Positions 37,601 through 48,152 are shown, numbered from the stretch's first letter. The stretch is DNA of 64,000 bases from Porites lobata (GCA_942486035.1 CALNXK010000020.1:2421001-2485000); one strand, 5' to 3'. Numbers and translations: made by a program. Notes: a model not told the origin generated them from the letters alone.

Positions 37601-37848
37601 CTTCTACTACATCATATAATTATAACGAATATGATCAGCTTAATCCACAAGCAAGAGTTTTTTTGCAGACTTCAAGACCAAAATACAGGATGTTACCTTA
37701 ATGTAGATTCTTTTTGCCTGACACACTTAAAATTAAAATTGTGAATTGTAAATAATATTTTCTTTTTTTAATCTTATTAATATTATTTTATTATTATTTC
37801 TTATAATGCATTTAATGTATATATATATTTAACAATTATTCCACGAGG

Positions 37849-37906
<58 letters not shown>

Positions 37907-40900
37907 AATCATTTCATATCCAACAAGCCCGAGTGGAATAATTGTTTTATTAAAAACGCCCACAAAATCTCGTTGAATCGCCCCGACTAGAACAAACCGG
38001 AAAAGACAAGGGACTTCCGCTATTCACATGTCACACGTCTATCAAAACTGTCAACGCGCGAACGGACTCGCCTAGACTGCATGAATGAAAAATCAAAACA
38101 TTGTAGCGATGAACATTTGTTTTTTAAAAACTCATCAGGATTCTAGGATTTTACACAGCAGAACAGCTAAAAGAACTTGGCAGATAATGTGAAGGAAAGG
38201 AATCTTTAAGTGACAGCCGTCGAAATTACTGTGAATTTGGATTTTCGGTGCAGTTATAAAAGTAAGAACAACGGAGAAAAACTACCGGTATTACCTAGGT
38301 CGCTTGCTATGAAGTTGTTTGAAGCCACAAGCTGGTTTTGCTGAACGAGAAAAGAAGCTATACTGCCGCCTCGATTGCTCTAGTGAATGGCTGCATAGCC
38401 TGTATTTGTACCTGGTTACTGTGATTTATATTCTTGATGTCGGATAAACAAGCTGTAGTTATCTATCGGCGAGTGACTCGATCGGCGAATGGCTTCGCGA
38501 TCATGAAGAAACAACACTTGTCTTCTTTCGTAGCTGGTCAAGGTACTTTAGTTCCATGTGTTTTCATGTGTTTTTCGACAAACTTTCAAACAAGCTCTTG
38601 TGGCTTTTTTGTTTGTTTTTGTCTTTTTTCTTTCGATGAAATTGCATTTCTAGAATTCTAAGAAATGAATTAAAACGATTTGCTTCGGGCGCCGTTCTAT
38701 CTTTCGCGAAAAAAAATCTCAGCTAGCTTCCAATTTTAAACTGACGCGTACACCGACCATATATGGAGAACATGGTATATTAGCTCATATACCATAACGG
38801 CTAAGCCAATCAAAATGCTAGAATTGCATTATCCAATGATTCAGTTTTTAATAAATTTCTATATTATTTTCATGTAGTGTCAGCTCGAAGATATTAGCTT
38901 GTTAGCTACTCTAAAATTCGAGTACAAATAAAGTTTTATGTTATGTTATGTTGTGTTATAAACATTGAAATAGTAGCTAATAGTAATAAGTTACAACTGT
39001 GTTCTTGCAAAAAGCCAAATCACCATAAATAATCGAGGACTGTAAAGAGGCCTGGTTAGGATAAAACTCCTACAAGCAAATGGTCTTGAAATGGCAGCAA
39101 AGAAATACAAAGAAGAAGAACAAAAATATAAAGAAAAGGCGGAAATAGAGTAGTAAACGTTCATCAACTTCCGTTTTTAAGTGAGTATGTTTCCTTTTTT
39201 TTTAGTTTTTTGTTTTTGTTTTTGTTTTTTTTTTCCAGAGAGTCTAATTACTGTAAATTGACGGTTTTAGGCTGTTCCGTAATAGCGACTTCCAAAAGGC
39301 AAATCTTCGTAAGTGGTTGGGTAAGTCTAGTTTGAATTCGGAATCTCTTAGATAATCTTGTGTTAACTGCGGAATCGATGCAACATGAATTTTGGACTGA
39401 AGTACAGCCGGAAAGGCTATCTTACTGTTTTAAGCAGAAAGAGGGCTAAAACTCCAAAGTAAATTAAGATGTAATGTTTTACAGACCAGTTTGAATAGAT
39501 TCACCTGATTCTTTTGGAATCTTGAACCTCTTTACAGCGTTTGGTCCTATTCCAAAGTTGTTTACTGCAGCTATCTGAAAACAAAAAAGGCGATCTTTGA
39601 AATAATTGTTTCAGCACAATTGTACTAGCTAAAGAACGTTGTCATATATTTCGTTAAATCGAGGTTCTGTTCGATACATTTTACTGTAATTTTGGCCGGC
39701 CGGGGTGAAGAAAATCGTTCGTTATACAGAAGACTTCGTGTATAGAGGTTCGTTAAATGAAGATTCTACTGTACCCTCATAAGAATTTGGAAGCAAAAAA
39801 TACATTCTAAACAACATAGCTTACCTGAAATTCATAGGTTTTCCCTGGCACTAAATTCTCAATCTGCAGTTTTGTCTTTGTTGTGGTCACAATTTGTTCA
39901 TCAGAATTGTCATCCACAATGAAATAAGCCATTAGGAATTTCTCAATTAGGCCATTTTTACATTTTAGTTCCCACGACAACAAGATAACACTGACTCCCG
40001 CTTGCTGAACAGACACTTTTGGTTTACCAGGAACTGTCGTACAAAACAAATGTGTCAACAAATAACTACTGAGTTTTTACTAATGCGATCACAATAACGG
40101 CATCATTTAGTCAATTATTCCGTTCGACGTACTGAGAACGCAACTTCTAATCCTGGAAATCCTTTGGTACTTGGTATCCTGTGGTAAGGTAGGGTACAAC
40201 TTTATTTAATGAGGGTAACACTTGACAGTAAAAACTGACGAGCAAGTGGCCCTCAAAGAAAAATAAACTATCTCCAATAGACCTTGTTAGGTAAGGTAAG
40301 GTAAGGTACGGTAAGGTAGTATGACTACTCGTTTATAATTTAGAGAAAGCAGAGGTAGGAAGATTGGCCCTTTTCTTGGCTTTCCGCGTCGAACCATCTC
40401 CGATCAGAGCTCGCAAAGGATTGGCCGTGATAGCAACTTCACCCATATAATCTCTTAACTAGAGAGAGTTATCGATCTGATTCAGAGTAACCTGGCCTCA
40501 CCAGTAGAAGGAAACCCATACCCTCAGAAAGAATCTGGGCAAACCAAGAAGATTTCACTTTATTGGCCACTGATAAATCTTTCATCGTAATTCAAAGTGG
40601 TGAGCTAACTGCTTTTGGCCAGATTTCTTTCTTATTCCATAATTTTTTTGTTAACAACCATTTTTAGTAAGCTGAATGCTTATGCGAGTTCATTTAAGTA
40701 GGGGATGTGTCGCAGCATTCTGGGCAATGCCATCATGACTTACCAGATCCTTTTGTTCTAAAGCTTATCGTAGCGCTGCTTGCTTCGATCTTGTGTTTTC
40801 GTTTGGCCATCTCACTGACTCTGTTTCTGGCAATGATCTTGCAAGTATAGTTTACATATGCGGAAAGTTCACGCGTTGTCTCGGGTATCATAACTTTAGT

Positions 40901-43462
40901 CGAATAGATTTTGTCCTTGAATACAAACCCTGCATTGTCATCACAGGTTTCCTCAGTACAGTCCTTGCCATTAAGTTCGCATGTTCTTTTACACTCAAGT
41001 TCGTAAAATACCTGGCCACCGGTTATAACAGGAGGAAGCCAACACATCAAAGCTGAACTCTGGTTCACAAAGGGCACGGTAATATTTCTTGGGTTTGAAG
41101 GGAGAACTACGCACAAAAAAAGAAAAAAAAGAAAAAGTGACGATGTAGAAGATTCAGCAGATAAATGAGTGAATATTAGCTCAAAGGTGGGTGAGTAACT
41201 TTATGATTATACTCTATCATTTTACACATCAAAAAATGACGAACGGCAGAAATAGAGGTTTTTATTAAGATTTCTTACTCTTTCTCGAGTTTCGCCGTAT
41301 GGAAAGGTAAAAAAATACAAAAACAAAAACAAAACGACAGAAAACGAAACAAACCAACCAACAAAAACGAACAAAGCAAAAACAATTATTGGTGCATGCT
41401 CTAAGTGATGTTTGACCCTATGCCTGATCGACTTGTTAATTGACTGGAGACTGAATGTATGATTTATTCATTTATCAAATTGACGGACTGACTAAATAAG
41501 GAATTATTAGTAATACATAGCTATTTAGAGAATATGTCATATGATCAATACACTTTTCCGATACTGTAGCTGTCGAACCTATTACATTTGTTGCTTTCAT
41601 TTAGCACTTGCAACATACGTCAATGGCCTCTCGTGCCATTCTTTCACTGAGTCTCTTTAAAGCGGAACAGTGAGCTCAAAACTACCCACAATACCTTTCG
41701 GGATTTTAGCGAGCATTTCTCGAAATAGCTGTATAAAAAGACGGCAATTGAATTTTCATACCTGTGCAATTAAGTCCCTTTCCGTTGTTGTACGTTCCTT
41801 CTGAACAAGCTATTAATAAATTGAAAAGAAGAGAATAAAAATAAATTAAGGTTGAATAATAAATGTCTATTCAATAAATTTGAAATCCTGAAATTTACCG
41901 GTAGTGATTGCATAGCTTGGTCATATTATTTACATTCTCGGTACAATTACATTGACAATTTTTGTTGTTCCTGTTGCTACTGTTAAATTGCTACTGTTTA
42001 ATTTGTTTTTGTTGGCTTTTGTTGGGTCATGAAGCCCTCGATTAGTATACGTAATTAATTTCGATCCATATCTATGGATGCTGACAATCAATATGCCACG
42101 ACTGTTATCGCTTCATAAATTTGTAAAGGAATACTAAGTAACAGTACCTGAACATGTCCCTCCAACATTTTCCATGTCTTCATTACAGACGCATTTCCCT
42201 CGAAACTGACTCGCATTCCACTGACCACTGCTTTCACACAAAACATTCAAACTGCCCTGAATATGGGAGGAGTCTGCAGTACACATTCCTTCCACTGGGA
42301 TGGACTCTAAGAGTCTCGATGGAGCTACAGTTTCCGGTAAATAAACCAAACTATCCTGGAGCGTCGTTGCAGGACATACGTTGTACGTGACCTTGACGGA
42401 ATACAAAACTTCGCAGCCGACTTGATCATGAAACCCCAAAACGATATATTGCTGTTTTGCTTGAAGTGGAATTGTTAGTAACGTCCTTTGACTACCGGTT
42501 GGTCCGCTGATGGTGGCAAGTTTCCTGTAAGAACTGTTGCTATTTATAGGATTCGGTATTTTGTCTGCTGTGACCTTTATATCAGATTCCCATACAAATA
42601 CATCGAAGGAGTCGTTGCAAAACTTGGCGTTTGGGTTGATAGAACAAGGGGGGTCAATCGTATAAAAGATGGTGAGTTGCACTCTTTGGATTCTTTGAAT
42701 ATCAATGAGTGTGCTTAGCAACCAGTTGTTTGGTTCTTGAGGAATACTATCAAGAATACTGCAGAGTGAATACAGGTTGGACCCAGGGGAGTAGCTCCAC
42801 TAAAGAAAAGCAAAAAAAATAGAAAATGAAGGAAAAAAGCTAAAGAAAAAGGAAACCAAACCAAGTAAAAGAAATGATAAAAAAAGAAAAAAAATTCCAA
42901 GTTAACTCTTAAAATAACGATGGATAGGCGACTGTTCATTAAAAGAGTACAGAACAGGTTTCAATATGATTAATGCTATCAATATATAAAACATGAACCA
43001 GCAAAAAAAGAAACAAATTCAACTGCTTTGCTCAAGTTGATTTGTGGGATAAAACATGTTATACAGACCACAGAGCCTGCAACAACAAAGATGTCGATTT
43101 GCTGATTATAGGGCCCTAAAAAATCCTCTCTCGCAAGTAAGCCCTGCGGAACTTTACTTGAGGGAGGCCAATTTGGTCTTAAATTGTATGTTACATAAAT
43201 GAAATATTTAGAAATAAATAAAAAATAAATACACGAATAAGTCTGTCTGAGTACTTAGGAAAAAAAAAAACAAACAAACAAACTAAAACAAAACAGGAAG
43301 TTATATGCTTACTTCTGAAATTCCAGGTACACTATTAGACCTTGGATGCCAGTTCCAGTGATCGTTAGGTGTTTGATATAACACCTTATATTCTGCTGAG
43401 GACCACGATATCAATGCCACTGTCGCAAAAATGACAGACCAGAAATACCACTTGCAGATCAT
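31598..43462 (-). CDS. Gene 2: chimeric receptor, Eph-type ectodomain joined to a non-Eph (FGFR/VEGFR/Ret-like) tyrosine kinase
   Basis: Complete single-pass RTK, 892 codons plus stop. Exons: 43462-43313, 42799-42148, 41809-41762, 41106-40744, 40033-39825, 39574-39505, 37606-37495, 37230-37181, 36782-36558, 35974-35864, 35407-35220, 34692-34573, 34441-34371, 33491-33451, 33239-33143, 32125-32026, 31669-31598. All join in frame. Order: signal peptide, Eph ligand-binding domain (about 25-220), short Cys-rich segment (to 283), FN3-1 (284-404), FN3-2 (405-497), TM (508-531), juxtamembrane, kinase (about 596-865), 27-residue tail. Catalytic set intact: K623, E640, HRD (729-731), DFG (749-751). Unlike gene 1 it has no YVDP motif and no SAM, and its kinase has the short insert and PVKWMPPESLF segment typical of the FGFR/VEGFR/Ret group. 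It probably binds an ephrin-like ligand but signals through a different kinase; both statements are inference from family membership. Confidence 0.92.
32026..33491 (-). CDS. Gene 2 exons 14-16: kinase C-lobe
   Basis: 33491-33451 encodes VWSYGIVLWEVFTI. 33239-33143 encodes GDSPYPGFNSQEV...GYRMQRPVHISEE. 32125-32026 encodes LFSVLTECWAENPKERPSF...CAAVKRLMKDQK. Phases 2-1, 1-2 and 2-0 are repeated exactly in gene 3, with exon lengths of 41, 97 and 100 nt in both genes. Confidence 0.92.
32267..32544. mobile_element. MITE with about 55-bp terminal inverted repeats
   Basis: Left ATAGAGAGGAGAAGTGTGAC..GTAGCAAAATTT..CTCAACAA; right end inverted gives ATAGAAAGGAGAAGTCGTGA and the same inner blocks. 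278 bp, in gene 2 intron 16. Confidence 0.8.
33583..33655. repeat. GAT/ATT trinucleotide-rich microsatellite
   Basis: Imperfect GAT and ATT/ATG triplets, in gene 2 intron 13. Confidence 0.7.
33695..33975. repeat. Cluster of ATTTTCGG-type short repeats
   Basis: ATTTTCGGA, ATTTTCGAA and ATTTTCGGG recur at 20-50-base intervals. It looks like a decayed tandem repeat in gene 2 intron 13. Confidence 0.5.
34371..34692 (-). CDS. Gene 2 exons 12-13: catalytic and activation loops
   Basis: Exon 12 (34692-34573) has VVHRDLAARNILVGENQ, ISDFGLARGVKGD and IYVRTSQ with a single activation-loop tyrosine (Y761). Exon 13 (34441-34371) has ARLPVKWMPPESLFHGES. FGFRs have a YY pair here. The usual APE motif reads PPE. 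Exon 13 differs from its gene 3 counterpart at 3 of 71 bases, all silent. Confidence 0.93.
35220..35974 (-). CDS. Gene 2 exons 10-11: alpha-C helix, hinge and kinase insert
   Basis: Exon 10 (35974-35864) has DMVTELNVMKSLKPHPHVLKLIG, shown here in part: the ELNVMK glutamate is E640. Exon 11 (35407-35220) has LLIVSEYLPYGDLLGYL, then RKSRGHSDNYNTGEKKPASK as a short insert, then LTAKDLLSFAWMIADGMQYL. A hinge of the form GDLxxYLRxxR with a short insert before SxxDLLSFA is typical of FGFR, VEGFR and Ret kinases. Confidence 0.9.
36189..36293. mobile_element. Short MITE with CCTCGT(C/T)CCCAG ends
   Basis: Left CCTCGTCCCCAG and right CTGGGAACGAGG, about 105 bp, in gene 2 intron 9. Similar ends recur at 7523 (CCTCGTTCCCAGGGT) and near 56856. 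Confidence 0.6.
36558..37230 (-). CDS. Gene 2 exons 8-9: juxtamembrane region and glycine loop
   Basis: Exon 8 (37230-37181) gives RRGGTSEERENILLREQ. Exon 9 (36782-36558, 225 nt) gives an acidic stretch with QYVEIND, then LVGSGNFGEVFKA and the ATP lysine in NNTVAVKSLK (K623). Y580 in YVEI resembles an SH2-binding site and is kept in gene 3 as YLEI. The exon boundaries differ from those of the gene 1 kinase. Confidence 0.9.
36905..37146. repeat. Degenerate CCAC/CATC tetranucleotide tract
   Basis: Starts (CGTT)n, then many ACCCACCC and CATCCATC units. It fills most of the intron between gene 2 exons 8 and 9. Confidence 0.85.
37495..37606 (-). CDS. Gene 2 exon 7: transmembrane segment
   Basis: Encodes KKVISGVAGGGGLLLLVLV..., then RFKR. 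The glycine-rich start followed by four leucines is nearly the same in gene 3 (58977-59109) and unlike gene 1. Phase 1 in, phase 2 out. Confidence 0.9.
37607..39504 (-). other. Gene 2 intron 6 (1.9 kb)
   Basis: Separates FN3-2 from the TM exon. More than half of it is a hairpin-headed repeat (37831-38860). No exon seen. Confidence 0.65.
37831..38860. mobile_element. Hairpin-headed repeat element
   Basis: 37831-37946 is a long near-perfect palindrome with arms AACAATTATTCCACGAGGGC / GCCCGAGTGGAATAATTGTT and an inner GATAGCCAACGAGGCGC arm. About 0.9 kb of non-coding sequence follows, ending AGCCAATCAAAATGC...TTCAGTTTTTAATAAA. The layout is shared with 56503-57580 and 60630-61090. Confidence 0.6.
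39505..40033 (-). CDS. Gene 2 exons 5-6: fibronectin type III domain 2
   Basis: Exons 40033-39825 (209 nt) and 39574-39505 (70 nt) give GKPKVSVQQAG..ILLSWELKCKNG...LVPGKTYEFQ and IAAVNNFGIGPNAVKRF. Lengths and phases are identical to gene 1. Confidence 0.92.
40744..41106 (-). CDS. Gene 2 exon 4: fibronectin type III domain 1
   Basis: 363 nt, phase 1-1. Marks: LPSNPRNITV, ALMCWLPP, FYELECKRTCELNGKDC..ETCDD and YTCKIIARNRVSE. The four-cysteine insert is the Eph FN3-1 signature also seen in genes 1 and 3. Confidence 0.9.
41762..41809 (-). CDS. Gene 2 exon 3: contracted Cys-rich segment
   Basis: A 48-nt phase 1-1 exon encoding ACSEGTYNNGKGLNCT. It sits where gene 1 has a 52-residue EGF-like exon and keeps only two cysteines, so the stalk between ligand-binding domain and FN3-1 is shorter. 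Acceptor AATAG and donor GTATGA fit, and the phase matches on both sides. Confidence 0.75.
42148..42799 (-). CDS. Gene 2 exon 2: Eph-type ligand-binding domain
   Basis: 652 nt, phase 0 to 1, as in gene 1 (670 nt). It starts WSYSPGSN and shows the landmarks SLCSI..EPNNWLLS, FDVFVWESD, GFHDQVGC, VKVTYNVCP and the Cys knots CESSGQW..GKCVCNED. The match to gene 1 is clear in pattern but weak in identity, so ligand specificity has probably diverged. Confidence 0.9.
43313..43462 (-). CDS. Gene 2 exon 1: signal peptide and start of ligand-binding domain
   Basis: ATG at 43462-43460 opens MICKWYFWSVIFATVALISW, a hydrophobic signal, followed by AEYKVLYQTP and DHWNW, and ends in phase 0 at GTAAGC. One exon here does the job of exons 1 and 2 of gene 1, so an intron has been lost here or gained in gene 1. 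Nineteen bases upstream, at 43481, an acceptor-like TTTTGTTTCAG suggests a separate non-coding 5' exon. Confidence 0.85.
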
Positions 43463-44907
43463 AAGAAAGGTTTGGTCATTCCTGAAACAAAACTTTGAAG
43501 GAGATTCAACAATGGCAATTAAAAGATCCGATCAAGATGGTTTCCCCAGGTTTTTAGCTCTAAAACTGCAGGACGAAATAAATTCTTTTTAAACCTCAAC
43601 ACATAATCTTCAAGATGTATATAACAATTTCTGAAACTTTCATTAAGATTGATTCACTGCAACACCTTAAAATTTTAAGGGAAACCTAGCCTACGAACCG
43701 GCCAAAAATAAGCGTTACAACATTCACTGTTTTGGTGTTATGCTAATTTTTTTCAAATTGATGCCCGTAATACATACCTCCATGGCTAGTACATTTTAAT
43801 ATGAATTTTATTGCATATTTTGAATGTAAAACATTAACAGTATTCACATTATTTAAACACCAAAATTTTTGCATAAGCTTCGTCTCGATTTCTGTTGGGA
43901 CGACTGTAATACCTGCGCAAAATGTTTGGGGATATTAACAAAAGTACTGTGAAAATATGCGTAAGATTTCCGAACCACCCCATATATTTCTTATGCATGC
44001 AGCAATTTCATACTGTTTCATACAAATAGTTGATATGAAGAGTCGAAATGCAAAATATATGTATGGGTTTGTACAGAAATTTTTGCCGCTTGACTCAAAA
44101 TTAATTCTTAAAATTACTACCTTATTCGAGGGTAAAAAACCCAAGTCTTCCATTTCCAGTTGTTTATTCGTACTTGCAAATATACCGTAACAGTAATTGG
44201 CTAAAACAAGGCAAAAGAAGTATGTTATTATCTTAGCACAACGTTTAAGATTTTTACCTTTTGACAGGATTTGTGATCGGTGGTTCTTTGACGGACAACC
44301 TTCCAACTTGCGCGCTCAAAGTAAGTGCTTAAGAAAGCGACAAGTGAACTCCAATTTCTCCGCTGCTTCTAATTCAGCTATATACCCACAAAAAGGGCGA
44401 AGGGAAAGACACTGAATTGCTTACTTGCTCATAGCTCTTCTCTTCTTGCTACGAACCTTGAAATGTGAGTGAAATACTTGGTGTCGATTTTTAACCCACC
44501 AACCAGTTTGTGTCAACTTCACAAGTTATTTTTAACCACTTTCTGTATTCGCTTTACAAAAGTGTGCGAGAGGTGTTTCTGATTCGACAGTGGAATGAAT
44601 AGGCCTCTTGAAAGCTTTTATTTTTCCCCCTTATAAATCACGAAGGATGTCTTTGTTCTTTTCGTTAATTATGGAAATATATGCACGTGCACATAGCGAA
44701 ATCTTAAAGAAAATGTTCTCCAGAGTAAGGTCACATGACCAACATTGAGATAAAACAATCATGTAAGATTAATTGGTATATTTCAGGCGAAAGAACTTCG
44801 GTCTGATAGATTGCGGTGGATTGTGGTGGGGTTCATACCCATGAAATTGATTTGTTTTTCTGCAATTGTTTCTTTGTTTTATTTATTATTCTTTAATTAT
44901 TTCTTAA

Positions 44908-45324
44908 GCCCCGCGCAAACGGACGCAACATTATTGTTAGCTAACAACTACCAACATTGTTGGATGTTACATGTTGCGTCCGTTTGCACACCCTGTTGCA
45001 TGTTGTTGGATGTTGTTGCGTGTCGTTGCGCAAAGTTTGAAACCAGTGAAACTTTTCAGCCAAAACTCCCAACATTTCTTTTGTTCCGTGATCGCAGAAG
45101 CGTAGCGCAACAATGTTGGATCCGTTTCCACAGTCCTTCCAACATTGTTGGGGCCACGCACGCTCATTGTGCATGGTTTATTATACTTATGGGTTGTATC
45201 CTTCCCACGATGCACAGCAGGTCCCAACACTGTTGGGACCTGCATCCGTTTGCACACCTATGCCAACACGCACGCAACAACTCCCAACATTGTTGGGAGT
45301 TGTTGCGTCCGTTTACACGCAGCC
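44908..45324. mobile_element. Fold-back element built of CCAACATTGTTGG palindromes
   Basis: Terminal inverted repeats contain AAACGGACGCAACA and TGTTGCGTCCGTTT. Inside are at least four CCAACA(T/C)TGTTGG palindromes and further CCGTTTGCACACC blocks in inverted and direct order. Confidence 0.75.
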
Positions 45325-47003
45325 TTATACTATTTATTGATTGATTTGTTTATCAAACAAATTAAAAGTTGGGTGAGGGAGGGGTCACAATTAAGCGAAC
45401 AATTAACTGCACTCGATTGCTATACCAAAGGCTATTGCTTTCCTTAAAGTGTTCATTTATTCGAAAATATGATCTAATTTGTTTACTCTAAATCCCAAAA
45501 ATTGTCGGTGCAAGCGTTCCTGCGTTCTACACTCCTACATCCACAAACTTGAAACCGCCAAGGAATCCACCAAGCTACCAAATGTTATTGCAATCTGCCT
45601 AGTAAAAAAATCATTCGAAATTATGACCAACATTGAGACGAGTCGAAAGGTATAGAAATAAAAAAAAAAAAGCCACTATCCAGTCACTATGGAATAGTCG
45701 CGCCATTTTAGCTCCAAGTTTACATACCTGCATAATCACAAAAACTGATACGGACATTAGTTTATGAAGACGTAAGATCCTCATATGGTCAAAGTTTTAT
45801 ATAATGTTAAAATATATAAAACTTACAGCATTAATGTTACCTGGAATAAACAGAATTGGCTAAGTTCTTATTTAGATTTATACATTTCCCTTCCATAGAA
45901 CTATTTATATTCTGATCTAAATTACATTCGTTAAAAACCCATCTTAAATCTATATTTCAGTTGTCGATTTTTTTTTACTTTCGTTACTATTCCAAATAGT
46001 ACGTATACCTTCTCTAAAAAGAAACTGATGTTTTTCAAATTCAGCTTCTTCTCACAATAGAATTAAAAAATGCAAAGTTATGCGATAATCTTTGTACCGT
46101 TCTCCTTAAACAATTCTACTTTCAAACGCTATTTAATTGCAGCAACCTAGCAAAACTATACCATGCTTCAAGGAACTTAAACTTAATAACTATACGTATA
46201 CCTGATATCTTCCAGAAATACTTAGCTATGGCATATAAAGCAAGCAGGTACTTGTACATGGTACCATAGTTAATTGAGTGGAATGGTTATGAAACCCGTC
46301 AGACTCCTTTGTTATATGTTTTTGTGGACCTGAAAGTGCACAACGTTCAAAAGAATTCCTATCATTTTGATTGTATTGACCAATAAAAACGTTGCAATAA
46401 TTTATTCCGTAACAATTTGCCAACAGAAAACAAAGGATTGTGCACTTTCACGGTGCTTTGAACATAAACTGCAGCACTGTTGTTTTTATCATTGATGTTT
46501 GCCGCTTTTCATAACCAGTCTCCTCTAATAACTATGATGGTACGCATAGCAGCATCAGTGTACTTTTCCAAGACGACTAATTATAAATTCTGTAGCAACT
46601 ACAGAGGACTATAAATGATTGAAGACTTTAAATGTACTTTGCTTAATATCTGGATAATGTTCATTATTCCACGAACAACATGGCTGCTTGAATGCACCAA
46701 CAGTTACTGACAGTTTAACTCTAATTTTAAGAGTTCCAAATGCGATCCGTAAACGTTTCCAGTGTCTCGGTATTTGCCAAGCAAAGACACACAAAAGTAT
46801 TCACCTTGCGAGGAGTTCGAAAATAAACCAGTCCTCGCTATTTTTTTTTTTTCGGCAAATTTTAGATCGCCCACTTTTTAAACAAAAAGTGTGGCGTCAA
46901 AAACTCTTACTGTATTTCCACCTAAAGCGGATAGCATGAGCTGTTTAAGTGAATTGCATAATTACTCGAAAGCTCTATCCTTTGACCAATCCTTCAGCAA
47001 AGT

Positions 47004-48152
47004 AGCCTGTATACGGACCTCCCCTCCCCCTCCCCTCAGGAAAAATCGGGGAAGGGGGGTCTGTGATTTAGTGCTAGTCGTGTATAGGAATGATTTTGCA
47101 TAATTTAAAACTGAAAAAGGTTTCCGACCAAAATTTCCGTGGCTCAAGTTTCATGTCATTCCAGTTCTCAAAATGTCGGTGTATGCGACTTGTTTCCATA
47201 TCGAGCAATTAAGAGAGAGAGACATTTTTAAAATCAGCTTTTTTCTGTATCGAGCAAGAAAAATGTTCTTACAAGCCCTGATTGAAGGGAAAGATCCATG
47301 ATCTTATGCAAGCCTTCCCAGCGGATACGGAAGGTCATTAGTTTAAAATAAAGTGTAGACAGGTCAGACGCGACTCATAGGCTCGTGATGGTGTGAAACG
47401 TGACATTAGCGTTTATATTACTTGAGCGTGATAGGTGTTTCTTCTTTTCTTTCTAGCGCATAGATTAAACGTCGTAGTGCATGGAGTACCATAAACCTTG
47501 ACTGAACAAATCTTATTTTGGGCTTTGATTATTCTTGCATTCAGAGGTCATGAAGCTGGCATGTCTCATTCATATTGAGTTATTATTTAGTTATAGCCTG
47601 GGACCAGGCTCCGCAATCCACCCCTCGACTCACATCGTTCGCCGATATTTTTCCTATTTGACCCCCTTTTTTGCCTCTTTCCTTCACTGCAGAGCCTTGT
47701 CCCAGGCTATTTCCCGTGGTTTTATGTTTCTGTAGGTGTTTGTGACAGGATTTGATCTCGGATGCCGTTTATAGTAGAACCAGTTTTTCTTTGACCTCTT
47801 TGAAGCCTAAAGCTTCAATGAAAGAACCTTTCGTTAAAAAGATTTCAGTTGATTTTCTTTTCTCCGAAATCAGTGGATCTGAAAAGCTACAAACGTGTAG
47901 TTTTCCTTGAATTTGATGATTTTCTGGTTCCCTGCTATGTTTGACGAAAGGCCCCAAAGCCAATCAAAATCCGTCATTTACATGATGTAGTGATCTACGA
48001 GTAACAGCCAATCAAGTCATTTTCCACACATTCCGGAAAAAACACGTGGCCTCCATACACGATTAGCAGCGCTGAATCGCAGACGCCCCTGGGCCTTCTT
48101 CGATTTTTCGTTAGGGGAGGAAGGGAAAGGGGGGAAGGTCTGTACACGGGCT
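47004..48152. mobile_element. 1.15-kb TIR element abutting the gene 3 3' end
   Basis: Left AGCCTGTATACGGACCTCCC and right (inverted) AGCCCGTGTACAGACCTTCC, followed on both sides by a G/C-run and GAAAAATCG. No transposase frame seen, so non-autonomous. Confidence 0.72.
47594..47709. mobile_element. 116-bp MITE nested in the 47004-48152 element
   Basis: Ends TAGCCTGGGACCAGGCTC and, inverted, TAGCCTGGGACAAGGCTC. No clear target duplication beyond TA. Confidence 0.7.

Noticed and set aside
45113..45323. CRISPR-like repeat array in the fold-back region
   Set aside because: Repeats are palindromic, unevenly spaced and part of a transposon in an animal genome; there are no regular spacers.
44811..45447. 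Overlapping frames up to 177 codons on both strands
   Set aside because: They cover the CCAACATTGTTGG fold-back element; the frames mirror each other because of its palindromes.
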